DNA of 31,065 nucleotides from a virus: positions 1 through 31,065 of IMG/VR virus record IMGVR_UViG_3300031772_000187; one strand, 5' to 3'. Of this stretch, positions 7,634 to 15,690 are shown piece after piece. Under the pieces are notes generated by a model. The model saw nothing but the letters and a program-made list of their open reading frames with translations. It was not told the DNA's origin and did not search any database. The translations under genes were made by a program, and so were the position numbers. How positions within the stretch are numbered: position 1 is the stretch's first letter; every line of letters begins with the position of its first letter.

Positions 7634-8731
7634 TCAGAGAATAACGTTGGTTATTAGATATTCTAGCGTCCCAATCTTGGTTTTTGTCGTTATCCTTGTT
7701 GCAACAGGCGCTGCAAGGATCTCAATAGCACCCAAGCCTGATATCATGGACAAAAAGTCAAATAGTGCCCTAGGGTGCAGGTTTATTGTTCCTGAGCCGC
7801 TAACTTGGCACTGCAATATGGAGGTCGCGGAGGACGATCCGGACTGAGACAGGTCGAACCTTAGACCGCCGTCTATTGGTACCATCGATATTATTGCGCT
7901 ACTTTTTTCTTTTAGCGGAATCATAGCAAACAGTGGTTTAATGGCGTCCATTAGGTTGCCGATATCGGTCGTTGCCGATATTACTGCCTTGCCCATGCTA
8001 GACACCGCCACACTCCAAGGGTTTAGCTTGGTGTTAAGACTTGACGTACACAGCGTATGCCCAGGAGTGTTGAACATGCAGTAATTGCCATTGTTGCCTA
8101 TTACCACGTCTCCGCTTACCCGCTTACCATTAATAGCAGCCAAAGTAAAATATGGCACCACCACTGGATCAAATATTGTGGGCAACGGAACAAAGTATCT
8201 GATAAACGAGAAGCTATCCTCACAAGAGGCGATGAACTCGTTGCCATCACACTTAAGCTCTATAGCCGTATTGCCGTCGTCCAAGTCGACATATGAGTTA
8301 GGCAGCCTCAAGTATTTGCATATTTCTGGCACCACCTCGTATGGCAGACTGAGGCTGGCTTTGACTTCTGGCCATGGCACTGAGACATGGGTAGCAGCGG
8401 CTATCGTAAGATCGGCCTTAAACAAACCGCAGCTCACGTGCAGGACAACAAGGTCGTCCCACGAAAACTCAACTTCGGTGCCGGTTAGTGCCAACTTAGC
8501 AACACTGTCCATATGAAAGTGGAAGTGTTCCGGTCCGCCTGTCGCCACTTCCTTGGCATGAAGAAGAACCTCCAAAGTGGCCAGCTCCGAGGTAAGCCTT
8601 AGAGCTGGTGGGTCTAGCGTGAAGGTGGCCGCAGAACCAAAAGTGCCACCAAGACTGTTAGAAAAGGACAGCATACTCTTTATGGCTTCCTTGAATTCCT
8701 TTGCTGGCAGCACTAGCCCTGACTTAGCCAT
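7634..8731 (-). CDS. Putative DNA sliding clamp-like protein
   Basis: A 365-residue protein, nearly the length of bacterial DnaN (about 366). It starts at ATG 8731 and overlaps the dNMP kinase stop by 8 bases. It is beta-rich throughout. The C-terminal part, with INLHPRALFDFLSMIS, AIEILAAP, VATRITTK and LEYLITNVIL, resembles the last domain of beta clamps, where a helix packs before two strands and the chain ends in a strand. The N-terminal segment PAKEFKEAIKSMLSFSN is like the first helix of a clamp domain. A clamp would encircle DNA and tether the polymerase. It lies beside the helicase, the loader-like gene and a dNMP kinase. No polymerase or clamp loader is in the window. The call is from pattern and context, moderately uncertain. 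Confidence 0.4.
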   Translation of the reverse strand: MAKSGLVLPAKEFKEAIKSMLSFSNSLGGTFGSAATFTLDPPALRLTSELATLEVLLHAKEVATGGPEHFHFHMDSVAKLALTGTEVEFSWDDLVVLHVSCGLFKADLTIAAATHVSVPWPEVKASLSLPYEVVPEICKYLRLPNSYVDLDDGNTAIELKCDGNEFIASCEDSFSFIRYFVPLPTIFDPVVVPYFTLAAINGKRVSGDVVIGNNGNYCMFNTPGHTLCTSSLNTKLNPWSVAVSSMGKAVISATTDIGNLMDAIKPLFAMIPLKEKSSAIISMVPIDGGLRFDLSQSGSSSATSILQCQVSGSGTINLHPRALFDFLSMISGLGAIEILAAPVATRITTKTKIGTLEYLITNVIL

Positions 8732-9296
8732 TTGCCCATCCTAACTCAGCCAATTTAGCAACAACAGCATCAGCCACCTCAGTGGCGCCAAACTCACCAG
8801 TATCAACGCTAAAGGTTTGCAGGTCGTCCTGGGCCGGTAGCAGCCTTTCTGTGTAGTCAGTAATCTCTCGCCAAACAGACACCCTGGCTTTTCTGGCTTC
8901 TTCGCCGCAAATGAGACGCACCAACATCACGTTGTTCGTCTCCGATAGCTTGCACAATGCCATGATGTTCATATCGGTTCTGACATCATCCGTAATAACA
9001 ACGGAAAAAGGCGACTCCATTACCGCAGCACTATACAACCTTGACCAGATGTGGGGAGCGAACCTTTCGCCCCAGGTTGACACTGCTCTCTGCAGCTCCT
9101 TGTGGGCCAGCTCCACAGCTGACAACGGTAGCAGGTGGTGCACGTCCTGCATAATAGTGTCGGCGTATTTCTTAAATGAGCTTTTGATACTGACGACGCC
9201 AACGGTACCGGTAAAGATGTGCAACAGATTTGTTGCTAGTGTAGTTTTGCCGCTACCCTGGAGCCCGTGAATAGCGACAATGGTTTTCCTGTTCAA
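8724..9296 (-). CDS. Deoxynucleoside monophosphate kinase-like P-loop protein (TTG start)
   Basis: The best start is TTG 9296, with AGGAG seven bases upstream, giving 190 residues. A longer ATG frame to 9401 would run deep into the helicase gene. Walker A is GLQGSGKT at about residues 11-18. Further on come WGERFAPHIWSRL and VVITDDVRTDMNIMALCKL, then a region with many arginines, matching the order in phage dNMP kinases (T4 gp1 type): a P-loop, a W-x-R/H helix, a D-V-R motif and a lid. Such enzymes phosphorylate dNMPs, supplying DNA precursors, often including modified ones. The gene sits between the helicase and the clamp-like gene. Assignment to that exact family is probable; a general nucleoside kinase is the alternative. 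Confidence 0.6.
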   Translation of the reverse strand: MNRKTIVAIHGLQGSGKTTLATNLLHIFTGTVGVVSIKSSFKKYADTIMQDVHHLLPLSAVELAHKELQRAVSTWGERFAPHIWSRLYSAAVMESPFSVVITDDVRTDMNIMALCKLSETNNVMLVRLICGEEARKARVSVWREITDYTERLLPAQDDLQTFSVDTGEFGATEVADAVVAKLAELGWANG

Positions 9297-9306
9297 GTAC
9301 TTTCTC

Positions 9307-10656
9307 CTATTGCAACTTTGGCATTTTTGGTAATTCAGCCTTTGGATCAGCTTTCCTTTTCTTTGTTTTACTAGTGCTAGCATTTTTATCGTCATCAGCA
9401 TAGATTTCGTCCGGAGACGGACCTCGGTAGTCCATCATTGACATAACCGAAAAGTCCTGTTGCAAGTAGAAATCAAAGACTTTTGACGACCGCGATTTAA
9501 GTTGGCGAACCTCAATAATGCCAGTTTGTCTCTCTTTTTCTGCAAAGTCCCACGCCCAGATAAGGTTGGCATGCGCTTCTACAGCCTTTGAGTACTTAAT
9601 CTTGCTTTCGACACTATCAAATTGACAAAGAAGGACTATTGCTGCATCAAGCGACTTAGCGGCTAATTTCGCATGCCTGGTGTGGTCCCCGAGGGTTTCG
9701 TGCATTGGCTTGTCTGGGAAACTGGGCAGAAGGCCTAAGTAATCGACATATATAGCGTCGTACTTGTATGCCTTTAACTCTTGCGCCATTTGCGGTATAA
9801 ATAGCTCTCGCTCTGGCGTCCAAATCGTAAACCGGTTGCCCGTGGAGGACGCCAGGAACTCGGCAAATTTGTCATTAATAAGAGTGCGGTTAGCTGCCGT
9901 CAATTTCTTGAGGTGGATTTTGCCATGGTCAAATTTTGCTATATTTGATAGCAGCCGGTATCTAATCTCGATTTCCGACATTTCGTAGCTGATGATGCAG
10001 ACGTTATAGCCCATGTAATACTGGTTTATCGCGCACTGCAAAGCCATCGCCGATTTACCGCCACCCGGTACTGACGCCATAACCACGGCGTTTTTGCGTC
10101 TAAACCCGCCAGCTTGGCGATCAAATTCGGAGAAACCAGTTGGGATGGCGTCGGTGTCGGCTGACTCCAGCTCTTCGGCCACTGTCTTTTGCAGCTCGGC
10201 GTCAGGCAAATAATGAACCATTTCGGAGCGGGAGGAGTCCGAGTGGCACTTTTCTAGGGAGCCTTGTATATCCATCACGATATGGTTTATGTTTGGATTG
10301 GGATCCTTTAGCTTTTCTATTGTAGCCGACACGGTATCCAGTATTATGCGAGCCTTACGATAGTGGTCTAGCGTACTTCTCAGGGCCTCCAAGTCAGACT
10401 CGTGCACCAAGGGCTTGATAGGGGTGGTAAGCGACGACTTAGCCACGTCGGACAGGGCCTCGTCGTAGCGCAGAACGGAGCTAGTAGGCACTGACTTGCC
10501 AGCATACAGCAGGCTAGTGATTCGCTGCATGATCTCCTTGGTGGCTGGCGACCCAAAGTGGTCCTGACTAAGGCTACCAAGAAAGAAGCTGCGTTGCTCC
10601 GAATCGCAGATTGTCATTATGGCCTGTATCTCGGCGGCTGCGTCAAAAGCTTTCAC
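9307..10656 (-). CDS. Replicative DNA helicase, DnaB-type
   Basis: A 449-residue protein, GTG start at 10656 behind GAGGAG, coupled to the upstream gene by a GTGA overlap. The N-terminal 150 residues are a helical domain like that of DnaB. The RecA-type ATPase domain starts near TGFSEFDRQAGG, with Walker A SVPGGGKS at 195-202, a conserved SYEM after it, Walker B AIYVDYLGLL at 301-310 and a LLCQFD stretch as in motif H3. QLKSRSSKVFDF near the end fits the arginine-finger region. A lysine-rich tail (KTKKRKADPK) closes it. It would unwind the fork as a hexamer. No primase domain is fused. Its neighbours on both sides are replication genes. Confidence 0.9.
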   Translation of the reverse strand: MKAFDAAAEIQAIMTICDSEQRSFFLGSLSQDHFGSPATKEIMQRITSLLYAGKSVPTSSVLRYDEALSDVAKSSLTTPIKPLVHESDLEALRSTLDHYRKARIILDTVSATIEKLKDPNPNINHIVMDIQGSLEKCHSDSSRSEMVHYLPDAELQKTVAEELESADTDAIPTGFSEFDRQAGGFRRKNAVVMASVPGGGKSAMALQCAINQYYMGYNVCIISYEMSEIEIRYRLLSNIAKFDHGKIHLKKLTAANRTLINDKFAEFLASSTGNRFTIWTPERELFIPQMAQELKAYKYDAIYVDYLGLLPSFPDKPMHETLGDHTRHAKLAAKSLDAAIVLLCQFDSVESKIKYSKAVEAHANLIWAWDFAEKERQTGIIEVRQLKSRSSKVFDFYLQQDFSVMSMMDYRGPSPDEIYADDDKNASTSKTKKRKADPKAELPKMPKLQ

Positions 10657-10904
10657 AACAACTCCTCGGGTGACTGCGCGTCAAGACTTATTTCTGATTT
10701 AATAGCTTCCAACAGCTGCGTTATTACGCCCTGCAGCGATTGGGCGCATAGTAACAGCTCCTGCTTGGCCTCCTGCTCCGTCCTACCATGTGCGACTATG
10801 TCGTACGAGTAATGCTGGCCATCGTCCGGCATGCCATATTCCCCGACAAAGGCATCCCAACTGTGTCGCTTTTCCTTCCCGTCGCATTTGGTTGATATCT
10901 TCAT
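10653..10904 (-). CDS. Small hypothetical protein coupled to helicase
   Basis: An 83-residue protein from ATG 10904, with GAGG seven to eight bases upstream. It begins MKISTKCDGKEKRHSWDAF and has an EQEAKQELLLCAQSLQGVITQLLEAIKSEI helix in its second half, after GHYSYDIVAHGRT-like residues. No known family is recognised. It overlaps the helicase start by GTGA and lies 7 bases after the loader-like gene, so it is probably co-translated with both. A helicase accessory role would fit this position but is not shown. Confidence 0.65.
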   Translation of the reverse strand: MKISTKCDGKEKRHSWDAFVGEYGMPDDGQHYSYDIVAHGRTEQEAKQELLLCAQSLQGVITQLLEAIKSEISLDAQSPEELL

Positions 10905-10911
10905 GCGGTCC

Positions 10912-11493
10912 TCATATTATTATGTTGGTGCGAATAGTGGAAAGCTGCCAAATAGCCGTTGGCTGCAAGCCAAGTTTTCTGATTATCATGTCAACAATGT
11001 TTACTGTTGTGGCGACAACCAAAATTGTGCAGTCTGACGACTTTCGTATGAAATCCTTAGCTTGTTCCAACCTTTTTGGATCAGATGCGTCGGAAATGCC
11101 ATGAATTACCACTATTTCCTGCAATTCAGATGACTTCAAATAGCTCCAATCTGGTGCTGCTAAGTCTATCCACTTAATCTTTGCCACAAGGCGGGAGTTG
11201 AAACAGTATTCTGTGTAGGCCCTACAGATTTCTACCGCAAACTGATACGACGCCACCTCGGTTGGGTTTGACCCTATCCCATAAAGAGCAGACTCCCCTA
11301 GGCAGCCTATCTTGGTGTATAGCTCTTGGTAGCAGTCCTGTTGCTCATCCGGTTTGATGGCTACCCTACCGCCACCGCTACTGACAAATTCTACTAACGA
11401 GAATTGATATTTTGCTACCGATTTCTTTATGTGCCTAAACGGCACTCCAGACAATCTTAACCATTTATCTACACCGGTGCTACTGCTTGTCAT
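10912..11493 (-). CDS. DnaC-like helicase loader relative with degenerate ATPase motifs
   Basis: A 193-residue protein from ATG 11493, GAGGAG upstream, coupled by ATGA to the SF2 helicase. Its N-terminal GVDKWLRLSGVPFRHIKKSVAKY resembles the start of DnaC/IstB-type loaders, where a short leader with I-P-x-R-Y is found. At the position of the Walker A loop stands LYGIGSNPTEVASYQFAVEI, like LLYG-P-P-G-T-G-K-T-H-L-A but without the G-K-T. At the Walker B position stands LQEIVVIHGISDAS, with H-G where D-D is usual. A later CTILVVATTVNIVD fits the sensor-1 region. So an AAA+ fold is plausible but ATP binding and hydrolysis are not expected. Its place next to the DnaB-type helicase supports a loader or accessory role. 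The homology is judged by eye. Confidence 0.45.
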   Translation of the reverse strand: MTSSSTGVDKWLRLSGVPFRHIKKSVAKYQFSLVEFVSSGGGRVAIKPDEQQDCYQELYTKIGCLGESALYGIGSNPTEVASYQFAVEICRAYTEYCFNSRLVAKIKWIDLAAPDWSYLKSSELQEIVVIHGISDASDPKRLEQAKDFIRKSSDCTILVVATTVNIVDMIIRKLGLQPTAIWQLSTIRTNIII

Positions 11494-12935
11494 AAACTCC
11501 TCGACGGGCTTCTTCGATATGAAGACATTGCATTGTAGACTGTTGGAAACTCATTTTTATTAACAACTTCCCACCCTTGCTCTGAATAAACCTTGTTTCT
11601 AGATTTTAAGCAAGCAAGAGCTATCGGGTGGTCGTCAATAAAGTCAACTACGTAGCTGCAATCTTTGCCTGGGTACTCGGTTCCTACTCGTGACGCTTCT
11701 TGGTAGTAGTTTGGTGGGTTAGCTGACGGCAGCAAGTTGAAGAAAGCAGTCAGCCGTGGAATGTCTAGACCTAGAACCATTTTGCGGATAGACACGAGAA
11801 CGCGGATTTTTCCTGACCTTGCATCCTCCAGGATTTGCTCACGATGGCGGTCATTCTTGAATACCTTGCCGTGGTAAGCCTGAGCCGTAATCCCGGCGGC
11901 CAACAATCCTTTAACTATGTCGTCAATGTGCTGTACTCGCTCACTAACTGCTACTATGTAATGGCCAGCCATCGCGTATGCTTTGATTACATCGGTAATA
12001 TATTCGGTTCTCTTTTGATTCTTGGCCAACTCATTTAGCATCATACCAAAGAACCTAGGCCCAGAGCCAGACGCGCTCACTCTGGTGTTAGTTCTTACTA
12101 GACGCACTTGGCAGGGTATCTCTGGCTTCCTACCAACGAACCTAACTGGTCCCAGGGTGAAGTTGTTTATTAAGTGGGCGTCCCCTTTCACCTCAGTGGT
12201 GCCAGATACGCCGTGCTTAACAGCTGGGTTAAATGCTGATACTATTTTGGCATAATGACCAGCTTTTGCTAAGTGGCACTCATCGACAAACACCGCACCA
12301 AACGTGTTCTTAAGTTCTCCAACGCGGTCAAACGATTGAATAAACTTTTGGTAGGTGGTGAAACACACGTCATATTTGTAGAAGTCTTCCCAGTCCTTAG
12401 CAATCCCAACAATCGGCCTGCCTAGCTCGTACTCTAGATCCATAACATTTGTGAAACGGTGGAACGTCTTAAGCGCCTGCTTGAGGAGGTCTATCTGGTG
12501 CGCCATCCACAGCGTCTTAAACCCAAATTGGCATATTATGCTAGTCAGGGTAACAGTTTTGCCAAATCTGGGTGGAGCGTTTAGTTGCCCGTACCCGTTG
12601 CCAGCCATTATTGCCTCCGCTACTGGCACTTGGTGCGGCTTTAGGGACCCAGTAAACACCAGCTTATTCTTCATCGGAGCACGCGACCGCTGGTCTTGTA
12701 TTCCATAGTTACCAAATATCTCGTAGACCATGTCCAGATTGCCACGCGCAAACCTGTACACATTGTCCGTCTCATCGTAAGCATAGAATTGGTGAATGTG
12801 CTCCTCTCCGTCAACGTCTTTGAGCATTACCCTGAATCGCTCCAGACAATTCAGTGGAACCATGTTCACAGGCACAATAAGGTGATTGTCCAAAATTGGG
12901 TGTTCCAACTTTTGATCTCCATTAGATATTAACAT
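11490..12935 (-). CDS. Superfamily 2 DNA helicase, UvsW-like
   Basis: A 481-residue protein if started at ATG 12935; a TTG at 12908 has a better placed GGAG and is a real alternative. The frame extends to 12974 but that lies within a terminator hairpin. Motif I is APPRFGKT (about 120-127), Ia is around TLWMAHQIDLLKQ, motif II is DECH (about 218-221), motif III region is GVSGTTE, and the second RecA domain has VSIRKMVLGLDIP and QEASRVGTEYPGKD. In the last, R-x-G-T replaces the common R-x-G-R of motif VI. Such helicases as T4 UvsW unwind branched recombination intermediates and R-loops. It starts a new transcription block after the portal-gene terminator and precedes loader and DnaB genes. Confidence 0.8.
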   Translation of the reverse strand: MLISNGDQKLEHPILDNHLIVPVNMVPLNCLERFRVMLKDVDGEEHIHQFYAYDETDNVYRFARGNLDMVYEIFGNYGIQDQRSRAPMKNKLVFTGSLKPHQVPVAEAIMAGNGYGQLNAPPRFGKTVTLTSIICQFGFKTLWMAHQIDLLKQALKTFHRFTNVMDLEYELGRPIVGIAKDWEDFYKYDVCFTTYQKFIQSFDRVGELKNTFGAVFVDECHLAKAGHYAKIVSAFNPAVKHGVSGTTEVKGDAHLINNFTLGPVRFVGRKPEIPCQVRLVRTNTRVSASGSGPRFFGMMLNELAKNQKRTEYITDVIKAYAMAGHYIVAVSERVQHIDDIVKGLLAAGITAQAYHGKVFKNDRHREQILEDARSGKIRVLVSIRKMVLGLDIPRLTAFFNLLPSANPPNYYQEASRVGTEYPGKDCSYVVDFIDDHPIALACLKSRNKVYSEQGWEVVNKNEFPTVYNAMSSYRRSPSRSL

Positions 12936-12960
12936 GCTTGGTTGGATAAGATAGATAGAA

Positions 12961-12982
12961 CGGACCCGTCGCAACGGGTCCG
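12961..12982 (-). terminator. Rho-independent terminator after portal gene
   Basis: A perfect 9-bp GC-rich stem (CGGACCCGT / ACGGGTCCG) closes a 4-base loop, four bases after the portal stop. On the leftward transcript it is followed by TTCTATCTATCTT, a U-rich but not pure tract. It separates packaging genes from the helicase gene. Confidence 0.6.
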
Positions 12983-12985
12983 CAC

Positions 12986-15292
12986 TTATACTCCCGAGAA
13001 GATTTTATTGCTCGTGTCTGGTATGGGGTCCTTGGGGACTCGGCCCTCTATCCTTTTGTCAGTAGCCTTGTACTCGCTGTCGATCTTGGCACTAGTCTCT
13101 TTCCTAGGGCGACACGTTGAGATCGCAGCCAACTCCTGTTCGGCCACTTTTGCCAGTTGGTAAACGCTGCCATTGTTGGCGTATTGGTCGAGGGCGGCTT
13201 CTATGGCCTTGGACAGTTCAACGATGGTGTCGCCATTAAGAGCTGGCCTTACTGGCGTTAGCCCAGTACGCCACATAAGAAAATGGGCAATGTCAGCTTT
13301 TACATTGTCTTGCAGGCTGTGTCTTAGCTTGACCGTCAGGGCGAACGAGTCACCAAGCACCTTGTATGAGTTATCAGACGACCCCATAATTTCTTTCATT
13401 ACCGTGGCCATCTCGTTGGCAGACAGTCGTCCAAGCTTGGCTTCGCGGTTCCAAAAGATATACTTAGAGATATTACCAAGGTCCTTGACTGACGACGTTA
13501 CCACTCTTTGGAGGTTGGTTTGCGACAAGGCCCGCAGCGAGTTAATAAACTCAAGCTTTGCCTCCTGCATCTCGCCACCGCCCTCATTCTCGAAACTGCT
13601 TTTCCACTTACCAACCCGCTTGCGCAAGTCGGCATCGGCTTCCAGGTCCAGCATTTGGGCATCCAGGTCAACGTTTGAGGCCGCCGCCCATTGCCTGAGG
13701 TGAATTGGTACTCCCTTATCCGCCACTCGCTCGTACACGTCCAGCATGGACGTGTCAACACCTGACACTAACTCTTTGCGCCACTGAATGGTTGGTATGA
13801 TGAGGTCTGAGTCTGGGATGTTTAGACTGTCCCGTTGTGATTTCGGGCCTTCGCTACCTTTTACTCTGATACCGTGGGCCAAGTGGGCTTCGCTGGTTTT
13901 GGTAAAGCCATGAATCCTAGCTAGGAGCGGAAACATCTTTGCATAGAAGATACGGCTAGTTAGCTGGTCTCTGAGGTAGGCGGCTCGCTCCATAAAGAAG
14001 GACCTAGCGGACTCCTGATTGGAATACGTCGCATCGCCGGATAACAAGGCGTCGTTAGCGCCCAAGGCTCTTAGCTTGCCCTCGTTAAGCAGTGACCACT
14101 CGTCGGCCCATTTATAGAAGTCGGTGCCAGATCTTACCTCGTTGGTGTCCACACCGGTTCTTGTAACCACAACCGCACCAACCGGATCTTCGTCAGCCTG
14201 TATGAACATGCCGCCAATAGCATCCATCTCCTCAGAAGTAGGTTCCCACACGTTTTCGATACCAGTCTTAACGTGGAGTATTGGTCTACTTCTACGTCTA
14301 GCCGACGACACGGTAGCATTAATAAGAGCTTTCTCAAGCGCCCAGAAGGTGATCAGTCTAGTGAAAAGCGACGTACCAATGTAGTCAAAGTTAAATCGGC
14401 GCCGGGCAACAAACAGGGTGTTGATTGGGTCAAGCGGAATCGCGCCTCCGTTTCCACCGCCTCCACCACCGCCTCCACCCCATGCAGACACGCTAGAACC
14501 AGAAGCTCCGCGCACTGCTTTCAAATAGGCTTCTGGCAGCAGCTTTCTGGCTTCCACGTCACGCGGGTCTGTTGAGTCAACAAATGCTCTCATCGCTGGG
14601 GAAGGTATCAAGTCTATTTTTGGGTCATACCCCTTGATTGGTATTGGCTGCAATCTCACCAGGCCTGGATCATGAGACACCAGGTCGCGAAAAATGCCGC
14701 GTTCCTTATCAAAGATCCAAGACGATATCGTTCGCCCTAGGACGAGAAATTCGCGAGTGATGTCTGGCATTGTTGACATTACGTCAACAGATGACATAGA
14801 CTCCATGTAAATGTTCTTAATTGTCGGGTCTTTGATCCCAACTAGATCAAAATCAGACCAAAGCATATCGGCCAAAAGATCTACCATGGTGCCAGCGATA
14901 TAATCTCTGTGGTACATCAGCTTAAACATTTCGTCAAGGCCTGACGCATCACGAGGTATCCAGTCCTCGACTATTGACCCCTCGTCTAGCCGGTCGCGTA
15001 CTGGGTTGTACCTGTCCACTATTGCAGACGACCCGCTAGCACCGGACCCGCCAAACCCTACGGCTCCCCCACCGCCAGTGAAAATGCCACCAGCACCGCC
15101 TCCGCCTCCACCTGCTCCGCCGCCTCCGCCTCCGCCTCCGCCCATGCCGAAGCCACCACCACTGCCAGCACAATCAGCGGTAATTATCTTGCGCTGCCTA
15201 ACTTTGCCGACAGATTTGCCGCCGAGCACCACCATGGACCCGTCTTCATAATAACCAGGAGCTGGGTGCTCATTAAATCTTATCAGTGGCAT
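12986..15292 (-). CDS. Probable portal protein with long glycine tracts
   Basis: A 768-residue protein starting at ATG 15292, with GAGG seven bases upstream; the longer frame to 15412 would overlap the preceding gene. It lies two genes after the terminase, as portals do. Features of portal proteins include VEDWIPRDASGLDEMFKLMY (N-terminal wing), FDYIGTSLFTRLITFWALEK (central helix), SSARRRSRPILHVK and GANDALLSGDATYSNQESARSFF (the clip-stem region). Residues 43-89 are almost pure glycine with alanine, serine and phenylalanine, and another tract of eleven glycines and one asparagine follows near residue 275. These look like flexible insertions in an otherwise ordinary chain. Portals form a 12-subunit ring at the capsid vertex through which DNA enters. 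The call is strong by context and moderate by sequence. Confidence 0.7.
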   Translation of the reverse strand: MPLIRFNEHPAPGYYEDGSMVVLGGKSVGKVRQRKIITADCAGSGGGFGMGGGGGGGGGAGGGGGGAGGIFTGGGGAVGFGGSGASGSSAIVDRYNPVRDRLDEGSIVEDWIPRDASGLDEMFKLMYHRDYIAGTMVDLLADMLWSDFDLVGIKDPTIKNIYMESMSSVDVMSTMPDITREFLVLGRTISSWIFDKERGIFRDLVSHDPGLVRLQPIPIKGYDPKIDLIPSPAMRAFVDSTDPRDVEARKLLPEAYLKAVRGASGSSVSAWGGGGGGGGGNGGAIPLDPINTLFVARRRFNFDYIGTSLFTRLITFWALEKALINATVSSARRRSRPILHVKTGIENVWEPTSEEMDAIGGMFIQADEDPVGAVVVTRTGVDTNEVRSGTDFYKWADEWSLLNEGKLRALGANDALLSGDATYSNQESARSFFMERAAYLRDQLTSRIFYAKMFPLLARIHGFTKTSEAHLAHGIRVKGSEGPKSQRDSLNIPDSDLIIPTIQWRKELVSGVDTSMLDVYERVADKGVPIHLRQWAAASNVDLDAQMLDLEADADLRKRVGKWKSSFENEGGGEMQEAKLEFINSLRALSQTNLQRVVTSSVKDLGNISKYIFWNREAKLGRLSANEMATVMKEIMGSSDNSYKVLGDSFALTVKLRHSLQDNVKADIAHFLMWRTGLTPVRPALNGDTIVELSKAIEAALDQYANNGSVYQLAKVAEQELAAISTCRPRKETSAKIDSEYKATDKRIEGRVPKDPIPDTSNKIFSGV

Positions 15293-15306
15293 AAGTAGGC
15301 CTCGTG

Positions 15307-15651
15307 TTAGTTGACAATCGCAGGAGTAACAACTGTGTGAGAACGGCAGTAATAAGCCTTGCGACCCCGCATCAGAGTGATTGGTTGGCCGGGCTGTTGG
15401 CAAAGCGGACAAAGCTCATTGGCTGCAACAACTTTTAGCTTATTTTCCTGCTCTATCGGATTGGTCCGCCAAGATTCTACCAGAGACGTCACGGCAGCGT
15501 CCCACTCGATGGCTCCCCAATCAGCTTGCGCTCTCTTTTGGAGAATCTCAGCTGCCCGACTTACCTCAGCCGATGTAAGGTTTATGTTTCTGATCTTTGA
15601 GACCGATGACACCACTGTGGCTACGGCGGTAATTCTTGGTTGTTTTTGCAT
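15307..15651 (-). CDS. Small Zn-ribbon protein between terminase and portal
   Basis: A 114-residue protein from ATG 15651, with AGAGGG upstream. It has a basic helical N-terminal half and a C-terminal zinc-ribbon-like motif: ELCPLCQQPGQPITLMR then AYYCRSHTVV, that is C-x2-C...Y-x-C-x2-H. The same C-x-C/C-x2-H ending appears in the protein at 20056-20988 (VCPIDGCNNI ... YFCKIHG), so the two may share a domain type. Fourteen bases separate it from the portal start, and 39 from the terminase stop. Possible roles include portal or neck assembly; this is only from position. Confidence 0.65.
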   Translation of the reverse strand: MQKQPRITAVATVVSSVSKIRNINLTSAEVSRAAEILQKRAQADWGAIEWDAAVTSLVESWRTNPIEQENKLKVVAANELCPLCQQPGQPITLMRGRKAYYCRSHTVVTPAIVN

Positions 15652-15690
15652 CTCTGCCCTCTGTGTATAGACTAATACAAAAATAGCTAT

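Noticed and set aside
8085-8516. 143-codon + strand frame opposite the clamp-like gene
   Set aside because: No ribosome site, no protein-like pattern, and the leftward gene is fully supported.
15006-15251. Proline-rich + strand frame opposite the first glycine tract
   Set aside because: It is the complement of glycine codons in the portal gene; no ribosome site and wrong strand.
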